DNA of 45,282 bases. Source: UBA1081 sp045636025. GTDB lineage: Bacteria; Bacillota; Clostridia; Oscillospirales; Acutalibacteraceae. The notes under the pieces are model-generated. The model saw only the letters and a program-made list of their open reading frames with translations, made no database searches and was not told the DNA's origin. Shown here one piece after another: positions 16,165 to 23,853 of the stretch. The translations under genes and the position numbers were made by a program. The stretch is from assembly GCA_045636025.1 (NCBI GenBank), contig JAZTWP010000038.1:1-45282 (forward strand). The letters are read 5' to 3'. Numbering within the stretch: position 1 is the stretch's first letter; each line of letters starts with the position of its first letter.

Positions 16165-17775
16165 TTACTGCTCTTTCACTTCTGCCACGTGGGTATGCAC
16201 ATCATACGGTGCGTCGAATGTGTTGTTTCGCATTACTACATTTTCTATGTATTCAAACCAAAAAGAATGTCTGTCATATGTCGGATTCAGGAATGTGTTG
16301 TTTTCGATAATGAGATTTCCGTGGACAAACTGCTCTGAGTTTTCGTCCATAACTTTTGGTGTGCATCTTATGACGGGTGCAGTTTCAAACATTTTGGCAT
16401 ATTCACAGCCGTCAACTGTATTGTTTCTGAAAATGATGTTTTTTGTGTAACCCGATTCAAACCAGAAATTGCAATCGTCTTCAATAAGAAGCGCAGGCCC
16501 CCAGAGATTGCGGAAATGATTGTTTTCTATAATTATTTCACCTCTTGTGGTACAGAGAATACCTCTGCCCGATGTGGGGCCGAAACTGCAGTCTGAAACA
16601 TAAAGGTCAGGAGTGTAAGTGGCATTTTCAACCACATCTTTGTCTGTTTCAATCGGCGGCAATTCTCTGTCAAGCCACAGTTTTATGTCTGTATCGTTGA
16701 TTTTTTCAAAATCCGTTACTTTTGTTTCAGCATAGGGGATAAGTGTGTCCCATTTTATGAATTCGAGTGTGTCACCCTTGTCAAAAGCCTGAAAACCCCA
16801 GCTTTCATTGTGCATAAAACGGACTGTAATGCTTTTTTCAGCCGTATCTGTTTCAATAATTCTCAGATGTGTGCCGTGAACATTTATGTAGTCATCGTGA
16901 GCACCCTGAGCCTTGCAGTTTTTAATAACAAGTTTACCTTTACAACCCGAAAACTGAAAAAAGTCTGCCGTGCTTGCAGTTGTTCTGCCCTCTTTTGGAG
17001 TAAAATCGCAATTTTCAAAACGGACACCGTCGCAGAATTGGGAAACCATACCGAGACCGTGCATAAATTTTACTCTCAGATTCAGGAATTCAAGATTCTT
17101 ACATCTGTTGAAAAGGCTTCCCGTCTGGTCACGGACAATGCTTCTTGTCTGCACGATACAGCCCTCGGTAAGAGGTGCATCTTTATTTACAAGAGTGCCT
17201 CTCAGAGTGTATTCGTCAATCTGTTCAAGAGTTTCAAAAGCAAGGTGATTTCTGTTGAAGTCCATGCTTTTTTCTGTCACGGGGTCAAAAACTTTCACAT
17301 ATCTGCCCTGACGTGTGTGATAGCTTTCCCAATAGGGTACACCCTCTGCATTTTTTTCCCCTTTCCATACAATTTCGTTATTTTCGGTATGAAAAAGACA
17401 TTCTTCGTTGATTTTTATTACGATGTTTCCGTTATCGTTTGAAATAATACGGAATTCCGTCATTGTGGGGCAGGCATAATCAACAGTAAGATTTTTCACG
17501 GTTATGTTTTCGCATCTGTCAAAGAGAAGCGGAGTCATTTTGCCGTGAATCATAATAACGGCACCGTTGCCGTCAATTGTTATATTCTTTTTGTCTTTAA
17601 GGAAAATTGCAGAATATCTTGTGCCATCGGGATTTTCGTGTTTTTTTGCAGTATTGGAGCAGAAATAACCGTCTTTCGTGAAAGAATCGTCCTGACGCAC
17701 GTGGTAAATCCTGTTTTCAAGCACAATATTCTGACCGTCTTTTATGTCTGTAAAAAGTCTGCTGAGTCCGTTCAT
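16165..17775 (-). CDS. GH110-like alpha-1,3-galactosidase (parallel beta-helix)
   Basis: The 536-residue protein is built of parallel beta-helix repeats (runs like NITVKNLTVDY, NLEFLNLRVKF, GVRFENCDF, IIENNHFRNLWG). The segment GAHDDYINVHGTHLRI, with adjacent Asp 294/295, matches the conserved core of GH110. These enzymes remove terminal alpha-1,3-galactose from blood-group B or linear alpha-Gal glycans by inversion. No signal peptide is present, so it would act in the cytoplasm, whereas most Bacteroides GH110 enzymes are exported. I prefer the ATG at 17773-17775, 6 bases after GGTGAT; a GTG at 17784 would add three residues. It is divergent from the GH2 gene. The family call rests on motif recall; another beta-helix hydrolase or epimerase family is possible. 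Confidence 0.7.
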   Translation of the reverse strand: MNGLSRLFTDIKDGQNIVLENRIYHVRQDDSFTKDGYFCSNTAKKHENPDGTRYSAIFLKDKKNITIDGNGAVIMIHGKMTPLLFDRCENITVKNLTVDYACPTMTEFRIISNDNGNIVIKINEECLFHTENNEIVWKGEKNAEGVPYWESYHTRQGRYVKVFDPVTEKSMDFNRNHLAFETLEQIDEYTLRGTLVNKDAPLTEGCIVQTRSIVRDQTGSLFNRCKNLEFLNLRVKFMHGLGMVSQFCDGVRFENCDFTPKEGRTTASTADFFQFSGCKGKLVIKNCKAQGAHDDYINVHGTHLRIIETDTAEKSITVRFMHNESWGFQAFDKGDTLEFIKWDTLIPYAETKVTDFEKINDTDIKLWLDRELPPIETDKDVVENATYTPDLYVSDCSFGPTSGRGILCTTRGEIIIENNHFRNLWGPALLIEDDCNFWFESGYTKNIIFRNNTVDGCEYAKMFETAPVIRCTPKVMDENSEQFVHGNLIIENNTFLNPTYDRHSFWFEYIENVVMRNNTFDAPYDVHTHVAEVKEQ

Positions 17776-17829
17776 TTTTATCACCGATTTCCATTATACT
17801 TTATGAACTATTAAAATACAAGATTTTTA

Positions 17830-17858
17830 TTGACACTATAATTTTTATAATATATACT
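17830..17858 (+). promoter_or_regulatory. SigA-type promoter of the GH2 gene
   Basis: A perfect TTGACA (17830-17835), 17 bases and TATACT (17853-17858) lie 27 bases before the ATG at 17886. It may drive the whole same-strand run up to 28743, because no other good promoter is seen inside that run. Confidence 0.8.
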
Positions 17859-17885
17859 AAAAGAAAAATGCCGAGGGGTGTTTTT

Positions 17886-20177
17886 ATGGGCAATTTATAT
17901 AATCTGAACAGCGATTGGAAGTTTTTCCTCGGTGATGAGCCGAATGCCGATTATATGGGTTTTGACGACAGCGAATGGCAGGATGTAACAATTCCTCACG
18001 ACTGGTCTGTTGAATATCCCTTTGACAAATCAAACGCCAGCGGAACAGGTTATGTCTGCGGTGGCACAGCCTGGTACAGAAAGCATTTCACATTGCCCGA
18101 TGATATAGAGGGAAAAAGAGTCCGTCTGACTTTCGGTGGAGTCTATAAACACTCAAGAGTTTTTATAAACAGCAATCACCTTGGCGGCAGAGCATACGGC
18201 TATTCAACATTCACCTTTGACATAAGCGATTTCGTAAGAGCAGGTGAAAATGTGTTGTCTGTCCGTGTGGAGCATGAACAGGTTGCAGATTCAAGATGGT
18301 TTACGGGAAGCGGCATTTACAGAGATGTGACTCTCGAAATCTCAGATATGAACTGTTTCGCAAAAGACGGTGTGTTTGTCACAACAGAAAAAATTGACGG
18401 TGAAAATGCAGTTATCCGTGTTGCATATGAAACACTCGGCTGTGACGAGGCTGAATTTGTTGTTGAAGATGCAGAGGGCAGAACAGTAGTCTTCAGGGGA
18501 GAAGAAAGTGAAAAAGGTGAAGTTGAACTTACAGTACCTTGTGCAAACTTATGGAGTCCCGATTCACCATATATGTACACTCTCGAATGTCACGCATTCG
18601 TTGAGTGCAGAATAACAGATGTTATCCGTATACCTTTCGGAATAAGAACAATCCGTTTTGATGCGAATGATGGATTTTTCCTGAATGGCGAAAATATGAA
18701 GATAAAAGGCGTTTGTGTGCATCACGATGCAGGTGCACTCGGTGCCGCAGTACCTCCCGTAGTGTGGGAGAGAAGACTCAGAAAATTCAAAGAGTCAGGC
18801 TGTAATGCAATAAGAACAGCCCACAATCCGCCCTCATCAGATTTGCTTGACCTTTGCGACAGACTCGGTTTTCTTGTTATGGATGAAGCATTCGATGAGT
18901 GGGAGGGCGAAAAGAATAAATGGTGGCAGGGTCACAATGTGTATCCGCCCAAACGCTATGGCTATGCAGAGGATTTTCCGCTGTGGCACAAGGCAGACCT
19001 TGAGGCGATGATTCTTCGTGACAGAAATCATCCGAGCATCATAATGTGGTCAATCGGCAATGAAATTGACTATCCCAATGACCCGTATGTGACTCCGCTT
19101 TTCAAAGAAGTCCTCGGCAACAACGACAACGGCAAACCTGCAAAAGAAAGGCAGTATGACGACAAAAAACCTGATGCAAAGAGACTGACAACAATTTCAG
19201 AAAGACTTGTTGAAATTGCCCACGGTGTTGACACTTCAAGACCCGTGCTCTCCGCAATGTCATTCCCCGAGCTGTCAACACGCACGGGCTTTGCGGACAC
19301 ACTTGATATTTCAGGCTACAACTACCGTGAAAATCTTTATGAAGAAGACCATAAACGTTTCCCCGACAGAGTGATTTTCGGCAGCGAAAACGGTCACGGC
19401 TGTAAAGAGTGGTATGCGGTAAGGGATAATGATTACATATGCGGTCAGTTTCTCTGGACGGGTATTGATTTCCTCGGTGAATGCGTAGGCTGGCCCGTGA
19501 GAATTTCTCAGGCAGGTATGCTTGACCTCTGCGGTTTCCCCAAACCTCTTTTCTACCGCAGAAAAGCCCTCTGGACAGAAACCCCCTTTGTTAAAATTGC
19601 AGTTTCAAAGGGTGAAAAAGAGAAAACAGGCGTCTGGACAGACACTTTTGTTTACAGCGGTGAGCAGGGTGAAAAAATTCAGGTTCATTGCTACACAAAC
19701 GAAAAAGAAGCTGAGCTTTTCTTAAACGGCACATCACTCGGAGTCAGAGAAATGAAAGATGAAAACGAAATGTGCATAAGCTGGGAGATTCCGTTTGAAG
19801 CAGGTGAGCTTTATGTGAAGACTCCTTCAGCGGAAGACAGACTCATAACTCCATTAAAGGCAGAGAAAATAGAGTTTTCACCTTATGACAACGAGTCAGA
19901 CATTCTTCAGCTTGAAATCAGACTGCTTGACAAAAACTCAAATGTTGCCTCAACCGATGACAGAGAGCTTCACTTCGCGGTTGACGGTGACGCAGAAATT
20001 CTCGGCATTGAAAACGGCAGACCCGATGACCTCACGGGGTATTTTGAAAAATTCAGAAATACATTCAGAGGACAGATGATTGTTTATATCAGACGCAGAG
20101 GAAACTTCCGTCTTGAAATAAAGGCAGATGATTTTTCTGCAACTTACGAAGAGAAAGGAAACGGAAAGAATGGTTAA
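17886..20177 (+). CDS. GH2 beta-galactosidase-type glycosidase
   Basis: The 763-residue protein has the GH2 order: jelly-roll sugar-binding domain (about 5-155), Ig-like domain (about 160-255), TIM barrel (about 256-545) and C-terminal beta domains. The acid/base glutamate is E393 in SIGNEIDYP and the likely nucleophile is E501 in FGSENGHG. PHDW, TAWYRK and TGSGIYRDV are further family marks. It is a retaining exo-glycosidase, most likely beta-galactosidase; beta-glucuronidase or beta-mannosidase activity is less likely but not excluded. No signal peptide is present, so it is cytoplasmic. The ATG at 17886 follows GAGGGGTG. Its end overlaps the EIIC-like gene by 8 bases, which argues that the two act together. 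Confidence 0.9.
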   Translation: MGNLYNLNSDWKFFLGDEPNADYMGFDDSEWQDVTIPHDWSVEYPFDKSNASGTGYVCGGTAWYRKHFTLPDDIEGKRVRLTFGGVYKHSRVFINSNHLGGRAYGYSTFTFDISDFVRAGENVLSVRVEHEQVADSRWFTGSGIYRDVTLEISDMNCFAKDGVFVTTEKIDGENAVIRVAYETLGCDEAEFVVEDAEGRTVVFRGEESEKGEVELTVPCANLWSPDSPYMYTLECHAFVECRITDVIRIPFGIRTIRFDANDGFFLNGENMKIKGVCVHHDAGALGAAVPPVVWERRLRKFKESGCNAIRTAHNPPSSDLLDLCDRLGFLVMDEAFDEWEGEKNKWWQGHNVYPPKRYGYAEDFPLWHKADLEAMILRDRNHPSIIMWSIGNEIDYPNDPYVTPLFKEVLGNNDNGKPAKERQYDDKKPDAKRLTTISERLVEIAHGVDTSRPVLSAMSFPELSTRTGFADTLDISGYNYRENLYEEDHKRFPDRVIFGSENGHGCKEWYAVRDNDYICGQFLWTGIDFLGECVGWPVRISQAGMLDLCGFPKPLFYRRKALWTETPFVKIAVSKGEKEKTGVWTDTFVYSGEQGEKIQVHCYTNEKEAELFLNGTSLGVREMKDENEMCISWEIPFEAGELYVKTPSAEDRLITPLKAEKIEFSPYDNESDILQLEIRLLDKNSNVASTDDRELHFAVDGDAEILGIENGRPDDLTGYFEKFRNTFRGQMIVYIRRRGNFRLEIKADDFSATYEEKGNGKNG

Positions 20178-21627
20178 AAAACTGTATCTTGACACAAAAG
20201 ACAAAATTTACAGAGCAACGTCGATAATGTTTATCGTACAGCTCTTCGGTGCACTCGGAGCAGGTTTCTTCTTTGTTATTCAGAATCTGTTTCAGTCATA
20301 TCATATGCTCGGCGCAACGGGTGCCTCAACAGAGCCTACACTCTGGCTTATACTTTTCTGGGCAACAGACTTCTTCTTTGTTGCTCTTGCGGTAATTGTT
20401 TCTTATCTCATTGCAGGACTTCCGGGCATAGCTCCGTCACTTGCATTGTCAGTTTATTTCTGCCACTTCACAACTGCTTCAGAGAGTGCAGAGGGAATGT
20501 ATAAAATGTTCTTTGCAACTCCTGCAAACTATGCCGATGCAACATCAATCGGTTATATGGGATACCTCATTATGGCGGTTATGCTCGCACTTCTCATAAA
20601 ACTCCTTTATGCAGGCTGGGACGCAGCTAAAATCTCCATCGGCAGAGGTATTGACAATCTTCTCGCAAAACTCAGAAAGAAGATAAAGGCAATTCCCGAA
20701 GCAATCAAGGGACTCGAAATCATCGAGGGCGTTGACCTTATCGTGCTTGTACTCATTATCCCCGTTGCTTCCTGTGCACTTACATTCATACTCATCAGAT
20801 ACGGCATAGAGATTCCTTTCGGTGCTCTTGCAAAGACTCTCGGTGAATCACTCACTTCACTTGCAGAAAACAATGTTATCCTTGCAGCTCTTGTTATGGG
20901 ACTTATGGTCGGTTTTGACCTTATCGGACCCGTTTCTCTTGCTGCATTTTCAGTTGCAACTGCATCATTCCTTGCAACGGGCAACGCACAGCTTGTGACA
21001 ATCTACTCCGTATGCTTCATTACAGTAGGCTGGACAGCATTTTTCGGAATGCTCTGCTGCAAGATTTTCAAAAAGGGCGGCAAAACAAATACAGACGATT
21101 TCAACTTTGCAACAACAGGCCCCATCAATGCATTCTTCGAAAACATCAAGCTTACCGTTGCACCATCAATGCCTCTTGCAATGAGAAGTCCTTTCACAAT
21201 GATTCCCGGACTTATGGCAGGCTCAGCAGTGGGCGGTGTGCTTACAGCTCTTTTCGGCATTGTCAACACAGCTTACACAGACGGCTCTCTGCCCCGTTAC
21301 GGCACAGAGAATTTCACATACGGAGCAGTAAATTATACATACGCTGAACTTTTTGAGCAGGGTGAAATCTTTATGAGCTTCACACTTCCTCTCCGCTCAG
21401 GTGATTTCCTCACATGCCGTCTTCCTCTTGCGGCAATAATTCTTGTCAGCGCATTTGTAGGCGGACTTGTTGTTATGCTTCTCAGAGAAGCTGAATACAA
21501 AATCCTCTCAAAGCGTGATTGCTACTATGTACCCGAAGGTGATATCGTCCTTGAAATGAGAGCCCTCGGCAAAAAGCTCAGAGAAGGACTCTGCACAAAG
21601 AAAGAAAATTGCGAAGAAAAACAATAA
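20170..21627 (+). CDS. EIIC-like sugar permease lacking IIA/IIB
   Basis: The 485-residue membrane protein has about ten helices and segments recalling the fructose-family PTS EIIC, notably GFDLIGPVSLAAF and TMIPGLMAGSAVGG. No phosphotransfer domain (IIA or IIB) is fused to it or encoded nearby, and the C-terminus is a charged cytoplasmic tail. It may import a sugar using IIA/IIB parts from elsewhere, or work as a phosphorylation-independent transporter. I chose the ATG at 20170, preceded by GAAAGGAAACGG; it overlaps the GH2 stop codon by 8 bases. The last codons (K, Q, stop) are formed by the AAACAATAA start of the downstream repeat. Family assignment is from motif memory and moderately sure. 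Confidence 0.65.
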   Translation: MVKKLYLDTKDKIYRATSIMFIVQLFGALGAGFFFVIQNLFQSYHMLGATGASTEPTLWLILFWATDFFFVALAVIVSYLIAGLPGIAPSLALSVYFCHFTTASESAEGMYKMFFATPANYADATSIGYMGYLIMAVMLALLIKLLYAGWDAAKISIGRGIDNLLAKLRKKIKAIPEAIKGLEIIEGVDLIVLVLIIPVASCALTFILIRYGIEIPFGALAKTLGESLTSLAENNVILAALVMGLMVGFDLIGPVSLAAFSVATASFLATGNAQLVTIYSVCFITVGWTAFFGMLCCKIFKKGGKTNTDDFNFATTGPINAFFENIKLTVAPSMPLAMRSPFTMIPGLMAGSAVGGVLTALFGIVNTAYTDGSLPRYGTENFTYGAVNYTYAELFEQGEIFMSFTLPLRSGDFLTCRLPLAAIILVSAFVGGLVVMLLREAEYKILSKRDCYYVPEGDIVLEMRALGKKLREGLCTKKENCEEKQ

Positions 21628-21889
21628 TTTAGCGAACAATGCACAATGCAAAATGTATAATGCACAATGAATTGTTTCGCACAAACTCTGTAGGGACCGA
21701 TCCCCTGATCGGTCCGTCCGAGCTGACATCAGACTTTACGGAACGATGTGGGCATCGTTCCCTACACTGACGATATAAACAGGTTTAATTATAAAATGGG
21801 TTAAAGGGCGAAGCCCTTTCCGAAATTACGAATTACGCATTACGAATTACGAATTGAAACAATAATTTAACGCAGATAAATTATTGTTT
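21619..21889. repeat. Composite intergenic repeat block, copy A
   Basis: The block opens with AAACAATAATTTAGC, which includes the EIIC stop codon, and has GCACAATG tracts. It holds a GTAGGGACC...GTTCCCTAC element (21690-21765, hairpins GGACCGATC/GATCGGTCC and GGAACGATG/CATCGTTCC), a GGGCGAAGCCC hairpin and an AATTACG tract. It ends in the 33-bp palindrome 21857-21889, 12 bases before the OYE gene. About 118 bases (from 21739) are identical to the block at 30779-31028. A weak CTGACG-N17-TATAAA lies inside both copies. Confidence 0.85.
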
Positions 21890-21901
21890 AAGAGGTTTAC
21901 T

Positions 21902-23113
21902 ATGTATCTTAACACTCCATATGAAATATACAACAGAAAAATTCCGAACCGTGTGCTTCTTCAGCCAATGGAGGGGTGTGACGGTGAAGAAAGCGGTGCT
22001 ATAGGGGAGCTTACCCGTCGTCGTTATCTCCGTTTTGCAAAAAGCGGGGCAGGTATCATCTGGTTTGAGGCTACTGCCGTCACTCCAGAGGGCAGAGCAA
22101 ATCCCCGTCAGCTTTATCTTAACGAGAATACGGCAGAGAGTTATAAATCTCTTGTTGCCGAGATTAAAGAAACGGCAAAGGCTGAGTGCGGATTTGAACC
22201 CGTTGTAATTGTTCAGCTCACTCACAGCGGACGTTTCAGTAAACCCCACGGCACTCCCGAACCGATTGTTGCATACCGCAACAGCCATTGGGAAAAAGGC
22301 AAGGAAAATCAGCCTTACACCGTTGCAACAGATGAATATCTCAGCACGATTCCCTTTGCCTATGCAAAAGCCGCAAAACTTGCCGAAGAAGTCGGTTTTG
22401 ACGGCATAGATGTCAAGTGCTGTCACGGTTATCTCTTCAATGAGCTTCTTTCCGCTTATGACAGAGAGGGTGCATACGGCGGAAGCTTTGAAAACAGAAC
22501 AAGACTTTATTTTGATTGCATTGATGCGGTGAAAAACAGCATAAAAGATGCTTTTGTCACCACAAGATTCAATGCCTGCGACTGTTTCCCTTATCCTTAC
22601 GGCTACGGTGTTACAGAGAATGACGGAATCGACCTTACAGAGGCAAAAAAGATAATCTCAATTCTTCGCAGTAAGGGTGTTGAGTTTGTTGATATCACTC
22701 TCGGCAATCCTTACCTTATTCCTCATATCAACAGACCTTGTATCAATTCTCCCGAAGACGGCAATATCGGCATGGAGCGTATCCGCCGTGTAACCAAGGA
22801 GCTTAAAGAATCATTCCCCGATGTGAAAATTGCAATGTCGGGTCTGACTTATGAGGGCGAAAACGCACTCGATTATGCAGAGAAGATGCTCTCAGACGGT
22901 GTTGCAGATGTTATGGGCTTTGGCAGAATGACTTTTGCATACCCCACATTTTACAGAGATTTCCTCCAAAACGGACAGCTTGATAAAAGCAAAGTCTGTC
23001 TCAAGTGCAGTAAATGTACTGAGCTTATGCGTGCAGGCACCGTTGCAGGTTGCCCCGTAAGAGACAGCGAAGTGTATATGCCTTATTATAAAAAATACGT
23101 ACTCGGCAGGTGA
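21902..23113 (+). CDS. Old Yellow Enzyme family flavin reductase with Fe-S motif
   Basis: The 403-residue protein is a single FMN TIM barrel of the NADH:flavin oxidoreductase/OYE family. Marks are NRVLLQPMEG at the start, VQLTHSGRF for FMN contact, HGYLFNELLS and YGGSFENRTR. Near the C-terminus a cluster CLKCSKC...GCPVRD matches the 4Fe-4S motif of 2,4-dienoyl-CoA reductases and Bai-type enzymes. The usual following FAD/NAD(P)H domain is missing, so electrons must come from a partner. Such enzymes reduce activated C=C bonds (enoates, enones). AAGAGG precedes the ATG at 21902. It is the first gene of a tightly packed five-gene run with an SDR, a flavoprotein, a GH3 and an alpha/beta hydrolase. 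The substrate is unknown. Confidence 0.88.
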   Translation: MYLNTPYEIYNRKIPNRVLLQPMEGCDGEESGAIGELTRRRYLRFAKSGAGIIWFEATAVTPEGRANPRQLYLNENTAESYKSLVAEIKETAKAECGFEPVVIVQLTHSGRFSKPHGTPEPIVAYRNSHWEKGKENQPYTVATDEYLSTIPFAYAKAAKLAEEVGFDGIDVKCCHGYLFNELLSAYDREGAYGGSFENRTRLYFDCIDAVKNSIKDAFVTTRFNACDCFPYPYGYGVTENDGIDLTEAKKIISILRSKGVEFVDITLGNPYLIPHINRPCINSPEDGNIGMERIRRVTKELKESFPDVKIAMSGLTYEGENALDYAEKMLSDGVADVMGFGRMTFAYPTFYRDFLQNGQLDKSKVCLKCSKCTELMRAGTVAGCPVRDSEVYMPYYKKYVLGR

Positions 23114-23118
23114 AAAGA

Positions 23119-23853
23119 ATGGTTGCAGTTGTAACGGGCGGTGCAAGAGGTATCGGCAGAGGTATCACGGAAGCACTTCTTGAAGACGGTTTCAGCGTAC
23201 TTATTGCATCAAGAAATGAAAACGGATTTTCTGAAATAAAAGAAAAATATCCCGAAATGGTATATTTCTGTCCCTGCGATATTTCATATATTGCTCAGAT
23301 TGAAAATCTTTATGAATTCGCCCGTGAAAAATTCGGCAGAATTGATTTGCTTGTTAATAACTCGGGTGTTGCACCAAGGGAGAGAAAGGATATTCTTGAT
23401 ATCACTTCCGATGATTTTGATTATGTTCTCGATATCAATCTTAAAGGCACATTCTTTGTCACTCAGAAATTTGTACCTCTTCTTAAAGAGTGTGAAAAAT
23501 CAAGAATCGTTAATATTTCTTCAATGTCGGCTTATACAGCATCGGTCAACAGAGGTGAATACTGCATTTCCAAAGCAGGAATCTCAATGACAACAAAGCT
23601 TTTTGCCGCAAGACTTGCAGAATACGGAATTTCTGTTATTGAAATCCGTCCCGGTATTATCGAAACAGATATGACGGCAAAGGTTAAGGAGAAATATGAA
23701 AAACTCATTTCAGAGGGCATAACTCCCATTAAGAGAATGGGCAGTCCCGAAGATATCGGCAAGTGTGTTGTTGCCGTTGCGAGAGGTAATTTTGATTTCT
23801 GCACGGGCACAGTTATAGATTGTGACGGCGGATTTAATGTCAGATGCTTATGA
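23119..23853 (+). CDS. Short-chain dehydrogenase/reductase (SDR)
   Basis: This is a classical SDR of 244 residues: cofactor motif TGGARGIG (6-13), NNSG (80-83), catalytic S135, and Y148/K152 in YCISK. The C-terminal GTVIDCDGGF is typical. It should interconvert an alcohol and a ketone with NAD(P)H in the cytoplasm. I chose the ATG at 23119, 6 bases after AGGTG and giving the usual spacing to TGG. The alternative GTG at 23110 would overlap the OYE stop codon by 4 bases. It overlaps the next gene by 4 bases (ATGA). FabG-like activity is possible by sequence, but the operon points to a small-molecule or sugar-derived ketone. Confidence 0.9.
   Translation: MVAVVTGGARGIGRGITEALLEDGFSVLIASRNENGFSEIKEKYPEMVYFCPCDISYIAQIENLYEFAREKFGRIDLLVNNSGVAPRERKDILDITSDDFDYVLDINLKGTFFVTQKFVPLLKECEKSRIVNISSMSAYTASVNRGEYCISKAGISMTTKLFAARLAEYGISVIEIRPGIIETDMTAKVKEKYEKLISEGITPIKRMGSPEDIGKCVVAVARGNFDFCTGTVIDCDGGFNVRCL

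Noticed and set aside
16810..17442. Plus-strand ORF of 210 residues inside the GH110-like gene
   Set aside because: It lies antisense to a well-supported beta-helix protein and shows no domain or ribosome site.
21884..21901. Earlier ATG start of the OYE gene
   Set aside because: It lies inside the palindromic repeat arm and has no ribosome site; AAGAGG fits the ATG at 21902.
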